Source: Cordilura impudica
Taxonomy: Eukaryota > Arthropoda > Insecta > Diptera > Scathophagidae
Length of the DNA: 64,000 nucleotides
Direction of reading: 5' to 3'
NCBI GenBank assembly: GCA_963682025.1
Contig: OY821519.1
Location: 109,557,764-109,621,763, forward strand
Shown in pieces: positions 1-12,049 of the stretch. The notes beneath the pieces were generated by a model. The model saw nothing but the letters and a program-made list of their open reading frames with translations, was not told where the DNA came from and made no database searches. Position 1 is the first letter of the stretch; each line of letters starts with the position of its first letter. The position numbers and the translations under genes are program-made.

Positions 1-355
1 CTCCACCGAATAAGTCGGCATCATCAGTCAAGGAAGAATTTATTGCTAACGTGTAGGGGAGGAAAAGCGGCCAAATAGGGGAAAAATGGTAAATTTGCTA
101 TCTTCTGTACAAACGCATCCAAGAATATGAAATACAGTGTCGGAATTCCACTAGAGATAGAAATGGTGGGGGGAATGGTACATTTTTGCATCTTCATAAC
201 ATATTAATCTGTATACATGAATTTTTTCATACAGACTCCACCGAATACGTCGGCATCTGTCACGGATGAATTAATTGGTAATTCTAACGTCTGGGGCAGG
301 AAAAACGGCCAAAATAGGGAAAAGGTGTACATTTGGTATCTTCTAAGCAAACGAA
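1..355. repeat. Degenerate two-copy tandem repeat, period about 236 bp
   Basis: The segment starting CTCCACCGAATAAGTCGGCA at position 1 recurs near 236 as CTCCACCGAATACGTCGGCA. Both copies continue through a shared GGAAAAnCGGCC and GGTAnATTTG block. The first copy carries extra sequence (about 115-235). The array probably extends left of the window. No coding potential is visible and the family is not recognised. It ends where the Helitron-type element Hel-B begins. Confidence 0.6.
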
Positions 356-1521
356 TCTATAATATTAATAGGCAAGGCGATTTCTTGTGAGCGATGTAAG
401 TTTCACAGTTTTACCCCGATTTTGACAGAAAATTTATCATTTGAAAGTTATTTCTTTTTAGCTGTTACACAGATTTACAGATTTTCATCGTCTGGAACAT
501 TTTTTTGGAATTAATATCATTTAAAGTTGCAACTAACACACATAACAAAAGAAGAAAATTACAGTCGGTCTAGACCGACTATACGATACCCTATACCATG
601 GCTTAGAGACACTATCTCTCGGTCCAACTAATTGGATATAGAAAATAAGCATAAACCAAATTTGAGTGGCATTGTTGTTAATTTTTTGGCTGCATCTATA
701 AAAAAGTTCATATAGGGTTCTATATTTATATGGGGCCTAGGTCGAAAAATGGACCGATCCTGACAATATTTGGTAATGTCACTTATATTTTGAAAAACTA
801 TACACAAACCAAATTTGACAAAAATCTGCGCAATATTTTTGTTTTTTTGATAGATTTAAGTGAAGATTGGGAAGTAGCTCTATATGGCGCCTATGACTAA
901 GCATTGTCCCATAGGGAATATTTTTGGATACAATATTTTGGATACATTAGATACAATGAACACATACATACCTAATGTGACTAAGATCTATGCGATAATT
1001 TGGATCTTATGGCAGTTTACGTTGATTTCATAGGGGTCTTTTTTATGGGGTCTAGGTCCGAACATGGACCGATTTTCACCAATTTCAACAGCGTTCGTTC
1101 TGTGGCTGAGTAAAGCCCATATACCAAATTTCATCAAAATATATACATATATTTGCGACCTGTAGTTTGATTACAAGGTATACATGGACACACAGACGGA
1201 CGGACATCGCTAAAACGACTCAGAAAGTGATTCTGAGCTGATCGGTACAATAAAAGATGGGTCTTGGTCAAATATTTTTGGTAGTTACAAACAGCAGCAC
1301 AAAGTCATTATACCCAAACCACATAGTGGTATAGGGTATAATTATACAATGCTATGTGTGTGTTTATTAAATTTGTTAGTGTGTTTGTGTTAATGTGTTG
1401 AGTTTGTTTTCTTCATTTAAAATGAGTTGAATTGTGAAGCATACCTTAAGGGTCTTTAATAATTGAAAAAATAAAATTTCCAAGAATTTGCACTCGAATT
1501 TTGAGCGCTGGAATCTGCTAG
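356..1521 (+). mobile_element. Hel-B non-autonomous Helitron, split by a HINE
   Basis: It starts with TC (TCTATAATATTAATAGG) after a host A and ends GAATCTGCTAG before a host T, as expected for Helitron insertion between A and T. A weak stem around ACTCGAATTTTGAG lies about 12 nt before the terminal CTAG. The HINE at 545-1341 interrupts it, so the Hel-B parts are 356-544 and 1342-1521, about 370 bp when the insert is ignored. No coding sequence is visible. Related copies lie near 11715, 43107, 46596, 50954 and 54742. Confidence 0.75.
545..1341 (+). mobile_element. HINE copy 1 (Helentron-associated type), inserted in Hel-B
   Basis: The 5' palindrome AGTCGGTCTAGACCGACT at 563-580 is followed by ATACCCTATACCATG. 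The 3' end has the hairpin ACCACATAGTGGT followed by ATAGGGTATAA. The internal ACAGACGGACGGACATCGC block is the GTCY proto-microsatellite read on this strand. It is full length, about 797 bp, and carries no protein gene. Assignment to the DINE-1/mini-me/Helentron-associated class rests on architecture, not on a database match. Confidence 0.8.
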
Positions 1522-2807
1522 TCACTTAAAAAAACCTAATGACCTTTAGATTTATTGGATATAATATCATCAGCATATATCAGTAAGTCTTTTTCATTAA
1601 CAAAGGAAAAATTTCTATATTATTATATTGCATCCATTTTAATTTAAATTTGTATTTAGTTGTGAGATTCGACACAAGAACTTCTTGTCTGCAACTTCAA
1701 CGCCTTAGTAAAAAAAATTACTCAATGTCACATTTATTTAAATTATGCTGTACAACAACACCGGGGAAAGATATTCAAAGTCAGGCTGACAGTACTAGAA
1801 CTATATAGTAAAGCCTCGATTGGGTTTGGCGTACTGGGCCAAACTTTTTTTGTGACCTGTTATATATGTTCCTTATCTTGATGTTTGTTTGCTTTGTTTT
1901 TTTTTTTAGCTATAACTCTAGAAGCATTGATGATTTTCGTTAAATCTTCAACATAATTGTAGGAATTTGGGATCCGCAGTACAATGTAATCACCAAAACA
2001 CTTGAATCAATTCAAAAACACTTCTTACTATTTTGTTTTTGATATCTGCATCGGAATGCGGAATAAAATATTCCGCCGTATCGCAGTGGTTTGGCTTTAA
2101 TAAAATTTCTGACTCTGAAAAGTAGAAGGATAATTTTTAATATAATATTTTCCTGTATCCCATTCATGCAAAAATTGATTTTGAATACCTCTTTGGAAAA
2201 ATACAGTGATTGACAATATATTGGAAACTTTTACAGAATTCAAAATTTGCCAATTTATTTTTTTTATAATTTCGTGTTATGTTCTAAAATTATGTTTTTT
2301 TTGCGGAATCACTGTTTGGTGTGTTCTCTATCAAAAGTCAAGAAATTTGTTAAAAAAATACAATTAAAAAAAAGTAAATGAAGTATTTTTTTACGGATGC
2401 CAAAACAATGGAAACTTTTAAACTTCAGCACCATGGTGGATTAAAATAGTATAGAAAGAAAATGGTATGAAAGAAAATGTATACAATCTTAACCGTTGTT
2501 TAAATATTTATAGTTTCCGATGTTTTCCTTCGACTGTTTTCTTAACACATTTATATTTTTCAATGTTTTAGTGTTATAGTTAATTATTATAAAATAATTG
2601 CAAGCATAGAGCTTTGTAAAAGTTAAATAGAGTTTTCTAAAGAAAAACTAAATTTGTGAGAAATATTCTATGATTAGATCCATAATTTTAAAAAAAAAAT
2701 TGGAAAAATATCTTTAAAGTAGTCAAAGACAAAATAACTTAATAGCAAGAGAGTTTATAAAATAGCCAAAAATTCTACTTAAAGACGATATTAACGATCT
2801 GAAATTA
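1522..2807. other. AT-rich stretch with no recognised feature
   Basis: No open frame with recognisable similarity, no terminal repeats and no RNA gene could be supported. Poly-A and poly-T runs are frequent. Confidence 0.5.
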
Positions 2808-2868
2808 AAACAAGTATGAAAGTTATAGTCGATCTAGATCGGCTATAAAAAATAAGTATAACCCATAA
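2808..2868 (+). mobile_element. HINE copy 2, 5'-end fragment
   Basis: This holds only the first ~60 bp of a HINE: CAAGTATGAAAGTTATAG, a palindrome variant AGTCGATCTAGATCGGCT, then AAAAATAAGTATAACCC. It breaks off where the truncated LINE begins. The palindrome differs from the consensus on both arms in a largely compensatory way (see findings). Confidence 0.7.
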
Positions 2869-2876
2869 TTATAACC

Positions 2877-4033
2877 CGTGCCAAACACAGCTGTGTTACT
2901 GCTCTAGCCGATGTATCTGAAGATATCAGAAAAGTAATTGATGATGGATGTGTGGCATTTTTAGTACTGTTAGATCACTCAAAAGCTTTTGACACAGTGG
3001 ATCACACAGTCCTCCTGAAAAACTTAAGAAAATTATACACTTTTCCCCAACATCAGTTGCACTGATGACATCTTATTTAGTAAATCGCGTTCAATGCGTA
3101 GAAATAAATAATACAGCATCAGCGTTTCTTCCTGTTTCAAGAGGCGTTCCACAGGTTTCTATTCTTGGTCCCCTCCTTTTCTCAATATATGCTACTGACC
3201 TCCCTAAACAGTTAATCCACTGCAATGTAAGAATGTATGCCGATGATGTACAACTGTACATTAGCAGCAAAAAAGGAAAAATTGAGGACTGCAGTAGAAA
3301 ACTGAGTATTGATTTAAAACGAATCTCAAATTGGACGGTTGCAAACGGTCTCATCCTTAACCCTTTAAAAACCAAGTATGTTCTGATGCGTAACAGATTA
3401 ACTAGAATACCAGTAAACCCAAACATTTATTTAAATGATCAGCAAATTGATATTGTCAAAAATCTGGGCGTTGTTTTTAACAAAAATCTTACCTACTCAG
3501 ATCACATTGCAGCGGCGTGTAGAAAAACCTATTCAGTGTTGCAAACTCTCTGGAACACTCAATATTGCACCCCAGGTAGTATCCGTTTACTACTAGCTAA
3601 GACCTACCTAATACCGACATTACTTTATGCATGTGAAATCTTTGCAAGTTGCGACGCTAGGAGTAGAACCAGGTTAAACATCACGTTTAACAATATCGCT
3701 AGGTACGTTTTTGGTGTCAGAAGGTTCGATCACATTTCCTCCTACTCAAAGACAATCTATGGGGTCAATTTTGATGACCAACTAAAAATAAAATCACTCA
3801 TTTTTTTACACAAAATTATTATAAATCAAGAACCAGAATATCTTTATAAGCGTTTGCGTTTTAGTAGGCTCCGAAGAAATAACAATTTAATACAATTTCG
3901 GCACCATACTTTGGTATGTGAATGGCAGTTTTTCATATTTGCGGTACGTCTTTGGAATAGTTTACCCTCTACAATTAAAGAAGTTAGCAACGTCTCACTT
4001 TTTAAGAAAATAATTTTTGAGCGATACAAATAG
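2877..4033 (+). pseudogene. Non-LTR retrotransposon reverse transcriptase, 5'-truncated and frameshifted (LINE-1st)
   Basis: The remnant of a LINE ORF2 polymerase. Frame 1, from about 2877, encodes RT motifs including LLDHSKAFDTVDHTVLLKNL. The reading frame then shifts near 3035-3045 into a 322-codon open frame. That frame contains the GVPQ-SILGPLLFSIY motif, the catalytic MYADDVQLY box (residues ~58-66), a thumb region and the C-terminal RLWNSLPS...FKK tail. It would have copied element RNA into DNA. The endonuclease domain and ORF1 are absent because of 5' truncation, usual for LINEs. One G in the family's GVPQGS motif is V here. The family is of the Jockey/CR1 group; the exact clade is not settled. 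A 5' HINE fragment abuts it directly. Confidence 0.85.
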
Positions 4034-4520
4034 GAATTGTTGTTTTTCCACCTGATCTACATTACATAAAATTAACAATTGTCAAAATAGCTTTTAAGTT
4101 AATATATAAATATTTTTTTCTCCTCTTTTTCTTTTGTTTCTTTTATTCTAAGTAGTATTGTAATTTCTCTATATTTTATACATCAAAATTGCATTGTTAG
4201 TTTTTGATTTCATTCTTTATTTTATATTTGTTTTCATATTTTCTCCTTTTTTTTATTATTAATTTATCAATTTTTATTTAATTTTTTCTTACTTATAGGG
4301 ATGTTTTTATTCTTAATGCTTAATATTCCTATTTAAAGTCAGTTGTTTTTATTTATTTTTTATTTCTTTTTATTTTTATTTTAATTCTTTTTTACAAGTT
4401 CCAATGTACATCATAAATCAATTAAACATATATTAGAACCCTCTCTGTTTGAAGATCACATATCTTGTTGGGTGGGATACCAAATTATGTAAATAAAATA
4501 AAACAAATAAATAAATAAAA
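4034..4520 (+). mobile_element. 3' untranslated tail of the 2877-4033 LINE
   Basis: A T-rich trailer follows the RT stop codon and ends in an AAATAAAATAAAACAAATAA-type microsatellite tail at about 4484-4520. Such (TAAA)n-like 3' ends are usual for CR1/Jockey-group LINEs and mark the 3' limit of this copy. Confidence 0.6.
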
Positions 4521-4715
4521 TCCAATGTTTTGTCAATAGCATAAGAAGGATAACTCTAAGTTTTGTTAAATTTATTTCTGAAGTTAAGCTATTTTATTTC
4601 AACTATTTTTATTTTTAAAATTAATAAAAAATCAAAATTTTAATATTGATAGAAGAGTTTTTAATTTTATGATCCAATTTTTTGGCATTGACCGTTGAAG
4701 TCATCAAAAATATAT

Positions 4716-5492
4716 TTATACCCTATACCACTATGTGGTTTTGGTATAATGACTTTACGCTGCTGTTTATAACTACCAAAAATATTTCACCTAGACCTAT
4801 CTTTTAGTATACCGATCGATTCAGAATCACTTTCTGAGTCGATTTAGTCTGTTCGTCTGTCCGTCCGTCCGTCTGTGTGTCCATGTAAACATTTTACAGG
4901 TCGCAAATATATGTTGATGAAATTTGGTATATAAGCTTTTATCGGCAATAAAATGAACGCTGTTGAAATTGGTGAAATTCGGTCCATGTTTAGACCTAGT
5001 CCCCATACAAATGACCCCATAAATTGTCATAAGATCCAAATTATCATATAGACCTCAGTCAAATTGGGTTTGTATGTGTTTATTATATCCATTAATTAGT
5101 AGTCAAAAAATAATTCCTATAGGAAAATTCTTAGTCATAGGCCCCATTTAGAGCTGCTTCCCCATATTCACTTAAATCTATCAAAAAAAAAAAAAAAAAA
5201 AAAATGTAGGACAGATTTTTCTCAAATTTGTTTTGTATATATTTTTTCGATATGTAGGTGCCTCTACCAAATATGGTCAGGATCGGTCCATTTTTCAACC
5301 TAGTCTCCATATAAATATAGCATCCGATATGAACTTTTTCATATTTGCAACCAAAAAAATTAACAATGCCACTCAAATTTGGTTTATGCTTATTTTCTTA
5401 CCGAATTAGTTGGACCGAAAGATAGGGTCTCTTAACCATGGTATAGGGTATCAGATAGTCGGTCTATATCGTCTATAATTTTCTTACTTATT
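4716..5492 (-). mobile_element. HINE copy 3, full length
   Basis: On the minus strand the 5' palindrome region lies near 5455-5490, somewhat diverged. The 3' hairpin and ATAGGGTATAAA end lie at 4716-4750. The GTCY block reads CGTCTGTCCGTCCGTCCG at about 4854-4871. A run of about 20 A lies at 5184-5203. Short open frames here translate the repeat and are not genes. Confidence 0.8.
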
Positions 5493-6212
5493 TTTAGTTT
5501 ATATTCTATTGTCACTCACTGTATGTATATATGTTCTTAAAAAACAACTTATATCTTATGAACCTGGCTTCCACAGATCAAATTTTATCAATTTCGATCC
5601 ATTTCGAAGAATTTGTGCCGAGGTGAACAGTCACTATGATTTAATTGATATATCTTTACTGCTAAAGTGATTAAAAGAGGATTAATTACTTATTTGAACT
5701 CTAATGATTGTGTTCACAACTGTATTTAAAATTTTATTATTGTTGTAAATTTTTTTGTATTTTTGCTCAGCTATTTCTGTAAAGATGTTATGTCATAAAT
5801 TCATTTTATATAAGATGTGGTTACTTTGCGTTTGCCTTTAAACTCAGTCCTTTTAAGCATGTTTCCTTATAAAGATCGTTTACCATTCTTAACTCTTTTA
5901 GATATACATAATTGTGGTTTCATGTATGTGTCTTAAATCTTTTGATTTTGAAATGTGTTATTCAAACTTGGAATGTAGTAATTAGGTCCTAAGTCTCTTA
6001 AGTCTTTTCTGAGGTTTCTATTCTTTTTGATTAAAACCCGGAATCCAAATGATGAAAATTCATTATTTTGGATGAAAAGGCGGAATATGTAAGTTTATAT
6101 TGAATGAAAGATTAATAATAAATTTCACAAACAATATCAAGAATAATTAAATACTAAATTTAACAAAAAACAAAGTTTTGATATGTTAAGTAGCAAACAG
6201 CAAGATTAATTA
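5493..6212. other. AT-rich gap, nothing recognised
   Basis: No open frame, terminal repeat or RNA gene could be supported between HINE copy 3 and the 3' end of the CR1-like LINE. Confidence 0.5.
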
Positions 6213-9200
6213 GTTTTTTTTTTATTTTTTTTATTTTATTGTATAAGTACTTAATATTCAAACATAATAATGGCCCCAGCGCCTTAAAGGCATTGTTGAG
6301 GCAAGCTGGCGAATTTATAATTCAAAAAATGTACAATGATATTAAATTACGATAAAAAAAAATAATATAGTTTGATTAAAATTATCACAGAAGCGTTTCT
6401 ATTTTATTGTATAAGTAGTTTTTGCAAGACGTTTTAAAAATTGAAATTATATTAATAGATTTTATTTCCAAAGGTAAATTGTTATATTTTATACCACCAA
6501 TATAATCGATACGCTGTTTTGTCTTTTGAAATCTGCACCTTGGAACTCTTAAATTCGTTAAATTCCTTGTGTTGGAATGTGATTGATTTTGCAAAAAATT
6601 AAAAGTACGATGACCTGATATTCATGTAACCCATAAATTGGTAACACTGTTTTAGCTATATCTCTATACAGAGTAATTGTTGGATACCTTATTGGCAATT
6701 TGTATATAATCTTCAATGCTCGGTTTTGTAAACACTGTAGAGATTTTAATGCTACATTACACTTATTATATGCATAGACCATTCCCATGTAATTTAGATG
6801 TGATTGAATTAAAGATTGGAATATCATATATTTGGATTTTTCAGACAATCTATTTCGTAATTTGTATAAAACTCCAATACCCGGAGCAATTTTCCCCTTT
6901 AACTCCGCCATATGCAAGTCCTACGATAGATTATTTTGTAATGTTATTCCTAAATATTTAACTGACTGTATTTCCTTCAGTGCTACCCCATCAATATTCA
7001 CAGTAAAGTCGTTAGAACTAGAGCTAGGCCCAAAACGAACCAATCTTGTCTTATTCGGGTTAACAACAAGGCCATTGATATGAGCAAACTCAAATACTAA
7101 AGCCATATCCTTCTCAATATAAGTTTTCAACACCAAGTCATGTTTAAAAAGATAAAATATGCATACATCATCCGCAAAAATAAAAATTTTTCCTGTTAAA
7201 TCAAGATTACGTATGTCATTTAAGTAAATAGAAAAAAGCAGGGGATCCAATCCACTTCCTTGGGGTATTCCATATTTAACCGTACTAATAAAGCTCGAGG
7301 ACTGATTGACCTGAACATATTGTTTCCTTTCCGAGAAATAACTTTCAAACAGCAATAGTTCTTTACCCTTTACTCCATACAATGACAATTTTTTTAGTAA
7401 TATTTTATGATCAACAAGATCAAAAGCCTTCGAAAAGTCTAAAAATACTCCTGCAACACCATTGCAACACCATTCATCCAAACCTTTGCATATACAGCTT
7501 ATTACATTTAAAACAGCATCCTCCGCACCACATCCTTTCCTAAAACCAATTTGAATATCATACACTAGCTTGTTTTCCTCTACATAAAATAATAATTTGT
7601 CATAAATAATTTTCTCAAATATTTTATCTATTGAAGATAAAACTGCAATTGGTCGATATTTCTCTACAGTGGAAGATCTAATTTCCTTCGGTATTGGAAT
7701 TATTTTATGAACTTTCAGAACATTGGGGTACACTGAGGTAATTATCATTGACAAAAAATGTCGCATAACAATGGTGCAATTTCATCTCCACATTCTTTAA
7801 TAAATTTAGGTGATATGTTATCGTATCCAGCACTTTTGTTTATTTTAATAGTATTTATAGCTTCAGAGATGTCATTTAAATTAACATCTCCAAAATTGGA
7901 ACGGTGAGGAAGTTGAGAAATTGTTCTCAATGAAGTAAATACATCGCCCAACTGCACATCAATTTGTTGTTTAAGATTTTCCACAGACTTAAGATAATGG
8001 GTATTTAAGTAATCGGCTTTTACCTGATCCGAATTTATTACAACTCCCTGAGAATCAGTAAGAACTACCTTACGCTCTCTTGACCGACCGAGAGTAGAGT
8101 TTGTAAACTTCCAAACATTCAAACCATCAACATAGTAGTTATCTCTACATATCTTAATGGCTACCTTAATGACCCTGCTCAACCTTTTTAACATGTCATT
8201 CAATCTATGACCATTCTTGCATTTACGTCTTTCCTTCAGCAAATTTTTCTCGAGTAAAATAAGTTCCTGTAAGTTCTTATTCACCCAAGGAGTCATCTCA
8301 AAACAAAGCTGCTTTTTACAACTTGAAACAACTGTGTAATTACTTAACGCATTTCCCATACACGAAACTAAATTTTCTGTTTGATCAGATACATCCAATT
8401 TTGAGAAAATAAATGGTATATTATTTTGTAAATATTCTTTGGCTTTCATATAATCACAATGAATTTCTGATTTCTCAATAAAATCATTGACTTGTCTTTT
8501 ACTACCAATTTTACAGCACAATATATTGTGATCTGAAAGATTACACTCAATCGAATCAACATAAATTTGTTCAGAAAAATTACTAAAAATGTGGTCCATA
8601 CATGTTTAACTACTAGGTCTCGTTACCAAGTTATGGACGCTCGAACAGTTAAAGTTCTGAAACATTGCAGATAGATCTACAAAATGCTGACCATGGAACA
8701 TGTCAATGTTTGAATCACCAACTACTAAAAGCGGATTTTGAGCACAATCATATAAAACTACTTCAAAACTATTTATAAAATCATTAACCGAACATTTCTG
8801 CGATCTATAATATGAAACTAATTTCACAGGATTATGATTTACTTTAAAATTTTCTATAGTTATAGATATTATCTCAACAAAGTTTTCAGTTTTACAAATA
8901 TTTACCGAATATTTTAAATTCTTATTAATAAATAGTGATGTACCAACATAACCATCATTTCTACAGCAGTGTACTTCAGAAAACCAGGTATCGAGTATAA
9001 TTGCAAAACATCTCTTTCAAACCATGTTTCTTGTACCGCGATTACATCAGGCAATTTCGGATAATTAGCAATTAAAGATTTAAATTTATTAAATTTGTTC
9101 AAAGAAGAAACGCTTCTGATATTTATACTAATTATATTCATAAAATTTAAATTAATGCCATAAATATAATTTTGAAAATTTGAAAAATTTTGAAAATATT

Positions 9201-9230
9201 GATTTTTATACATAATGATTTGAAAAAAAT
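6213..9230 (-). pseudogene. CR1-like LINE ORF2 (endonuclease plus reverse transcriptase), multiply broken
   Basis: Read from 9213 leftward. The APE-type endonuclease starts with an ISINIRSV...DVIAVQETWF block. It continues in another frame with LLVVGDSNIDMF (8606-8827), then a stop, then MDHIFSNF and LSDHNIL (from 8599). The polymerase spans about 8450-6921 and changes frame near 7750. It has FLDFSKAFDLVDHKILLKKL, GIPQGS-LDPLLFSIYLND and a catalytic FADD box (F in place of the commoner Y). The thumb and tail follow at 6917-6385, including YNNLP and FKTSCKNYLY. An A-rich 3' tail sits at 6213-6240. At least four frameshifts or stops make it dead. CR1-group assignment is by motif style. Confidence 0.85.
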
Positions 9231-9420
9231 ATTAATATTTAATACTTTTATATAAAATACACAAAAAATATACTTTCCTAAGGAGGGGATTCATAAGCTG
9301 CACCATCACCATCACTAGAATCATCAGCAGCCCCATTTCTATTTTGTACTAAAGATCTACGTTTCCAATGCTTATTTGTTGTTGCAGTTAATAATAATTC
9401 ATCCACATCTTCTCGACATC

Positions 9421-10284
9421 TTATAAGTTGAAACTTTGATATATCACTTTTTTTACAATAAACTCTACCGTCACGTCGTATACATGTTGATAGCCTATAG
9501 CTTTTAGTGATTTAGCATGATTCCATAGATTCAAAGTTTCTTTGCTATGGTAATCATTTACATAAATTTTGTTTGTTCTTTCTTTTTCTTTCAATTTAGA
9601 TTTTGATGACATTAGTTTTTCTTTGTCAAATCTAGATGAAAATCTAACCACTACAGTTTTTTCTCATCCGATTTCTTATCTCTTTTTCCAACAAAATAAG
9701 CTTCTTCGACATCGTCTTGTCCGAATTCAACACCAAATCTTTCGATAATTCAAAGACAGCATCTTTAGCATTAACTCCGTTAGCAACTTCCAGACCACTA
9801 ATGATACAATCATTTTTTTACCAATTTATCATTCACAATTTTCATAGAACTTTTTAGATCTTTTATCTCATTTTTAAGTTTTTTATTTTCTTTTGTAATT
9901 TCAGATATTTTTTTTTCTTGTTTTCGGCTACATCCTTGAATACCTCATCAAACTTTGTTGACATAAATTGTATTGATTCGATCAGCTGATCTAGTTTCTC
10001 TAATTTCTTTAATTGTTTTAATTCTGTTTTTATTGTGTTTAACTTTTTCTAATATCTCCACATTCTTCCTTACAAAATTGCCATAGGAACACTGCATTAT
10101 CATCTTTAACTAGTGTCTCAAACTCTCTTTTAGATAAACCAGAGCATTTAAAATGAAACATTTTTTCACATTTGTCACATTCTATAAAATCATCTGATTC
10201 TTCTTTAACTTCGAATTCACATTGAACACAAATATTTTTATTACTTTTATTAGCAATACTTCTACGAGCAGCATTTTTTGACAT
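9421..10284 (-). pseudogene. LINE ORF1 with N-terminal PHD-type zinc finger, broken
   Basis: The first protein of the same LINE, lying 5' of ORF2 on the minus strand. The start at 10284 gives MSKNAARRSI, then a C4HC3 PHD-like finger at residues ~18-70 (CVQC, CDKCEKMFHFKC, WQFCKEEC). A lysine-rich, probably coiled-coil stretch follows at about 10020-9660, interrupted by stops and frame changes. The C-terminal piece at 9651-9421 (KIYVNDYHSKETLNLWNHAK, then LKAIGYQHVY) resembles the conserved C-terminal domain of insect LINE ORF1 proteins. ORF1 proteins bind element RNA and some CR1-group versions carry PHD fingers. Function is inferred from position and motifs. This copy cannot make the full protein. 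Confidence 0.75.
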
Positions 10285-10299
10285 ACTTTAAGTTCTTCC

Positions 10300-11059
10300 A
10301 ATACTAGAAACTATGTTTTAAGTGTTGTTAAATTTTTGTCTGTATTGGATAAGTTTTTTAAACACAATTTGTATTTTATTTTTGTTATATTTAACCACAG
10401 ATAAAATGTACGTTCAACGCTCAGGGTTGCCGGGGTACATTCACAAATATTTAATAGAAACTAATGCATTTTTGTATTAAGTTTGAGGCTTTTTTTTTAT
10501 TAATTTGAATTAACTAAAAATATTTTTAATAAATATTTTCGATAATATAAGATATCATTGGGTGTTACTTAAGTATGTTTTAAAAGAGCAGAAAACTTAA
10601 ATTTGTTAATTTGATTTGTAACTTTTACAATTAAAATTTTGTGAAATCTATATGTCTTTGTGTATATGTTATAACTTTGCCATAGATTTTTCTAAATATT
10701 ATACACATGTTAAAAAACTATGGTACATTAGGAACTTGTAACGGTACAAAATGCATAAATAAAATGTAATGAAACTAACAACAATAATAATAACAACACA
10801 GTAATATAAGTCTACACACAATTACGCGTACAATTCATACATGACTTCACACCAGTTATGTAAGGCACAATAACACACACACAAGACTCCGTATCGGCTC
10901 AATTTACTGCCAAGTAAATAGTCTTAACACATTTAAAATGACGATCGACTCCGATTGTGACTAATACATTTTATCCAGCAGCCTCGGCTGTCTGCTCCCA
11001 TCAATCTAGCTAGCTCTGCTATCTACTTTCGCTAACCCCTCCCCTACTTTCAGACAACG
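10300..11059. other. Possible LINE 5' leader, then unassigned sequence
   Basis: The region just right of the ORF1 start may be the LINE 5' UTR, but its edge cannot be placed. The rest is AT-rich to about 10880 and then less AT-rich, with no gene recognised. Confidence 0.4.
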
Positions 11060-11630
11060 TAACCGAGCCACGGTAATACCGAAGTCTGCCGATCAACGTA
11101 CCAGAACTGCCGATATTTCTGACACCTACCATTCAACGTAGCCGAACTACTGATATTGCCGATGCCTACCGATCAACGTAGCCGAACCACCGATATCACC
11201 TAAAGGCCTAGTTAACTATACGTAATTGTAAACAAACGTGTCAGCTGTTTTTTTCTGTTACATAAAAAGCATTTAGAGCAGTTACCGAAACTAACTTTCA
11301 CGTAACCGGAACATCCCAATCTATTAAAAAAAGATTTTTGCTACCTTTGTACGTGACATTTGTGAACAGGTGATAAAGTTAAGTTAATTTCACGCAGCAA
11401 CATGCAAGTTAGTTTTTTACGTTCTATAATTGCACTAAATGCCCACGTTACATTTACGGTACGAATACATTTTAACAACGTGTGTCTAACAAGGCCTTAA
11501 GTCTGTCGATCAACGTAGTCGAACTACAAATACTACCGATCAACGTGGCCGAACTATCATTGTTGCCGACCAACGTAGCCGATAAACTACCAATACTCGT
11601 AGTACCACATCAAACTACCACTAGCCGACC
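11060..11630. repeat. Degenerate ~40 bp tandem array, interrupted by a MITE
   Basis: About six or seven diverged units share the core CGATCAACGTAGCCGAACTA and a following CCGATAT-like block. They occur at 11060-11203 and 11498-11630. Unit length is near 40 bp, with shorter units on the right. The array is richer in G+C than its surroundings. The MITE at 11204-11497 splits it, and removing the MITE restores a unit. Confidence 0.7.
11204..11497. mobile_element. 294 bp MITE, PIF/Harbinger type
   Basis: The left end AGGCCTAGTTA and right end TAACAAGGCCT are inverted repeats matching at 10 of 11 bases, with weaker similarity continuing to about 28 bp. A direct TAA flanks both sides (11201-11203 and 11498-11500). 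A 3 bp TAA/TWA target duplication is the PIF/Harbinger signature. There is no coding sequence. It sits inside the ~40 bp tandem array. Confidence 0.75.
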
Positions 11631-11714
11631 ATCAAGAAGAAGGCGAAAATGATCCGAGTAGGGATGAAGAGTTTCTGCCGATTGAAATAGATGAAGAGTT
11701 TCTGCCATTTGAAA

Positions 11715-12049
11715 TCTATAATATTAATAGGCTAGGCGATTTCTTGTGACCGACGTTTTGTTCTACCATTTTATTCCGATTTTGACCAAACTTATATTAT
11801 TTGAAAGGTATTTCTTTTCGGCCGTTTTGAGATTTACAGATTTTTAAACTTTTTCCTTTATTTTGAGTAAAATGCATTTAAAGCTGCTACTAACACATAT
11901 ATAAAATTCTACAATGCTATGTGTGCGTTTATTAAATTTGTTATTGTGTTTGTAATAAAAGTGAGTTTGTTTTTTGTGTTGATTTATTTAATGAAAAAAT
12001 AAAATTTCCTAGAATTTGCACTCGAATTTCGAGGGCCGGGATCTGCTAG
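11715..12049 (+). mobile_element. Hel-B Helitron, complete 335 bp copy
   Basis: It starts TCTATAATATTAATAGG after a host A. Its 3' end has the hairpin CTCGAATTTCGAG (12021-12033) about 12 nt before the terminal CTAG, which is followed by a host T. This is the cleanest Hel-B copy and fixes both ends. It is non-autonomous, with no Rep/helicase coding. Confidence 0.85.

Noticed and set aside
1..60. CTGATGATGCCGA on the minus strand, considered as a hammerhead core
   Set aside because: The matching GAAA after stem II is absent (TCGGTGGAG is found), so the core is incomplete.
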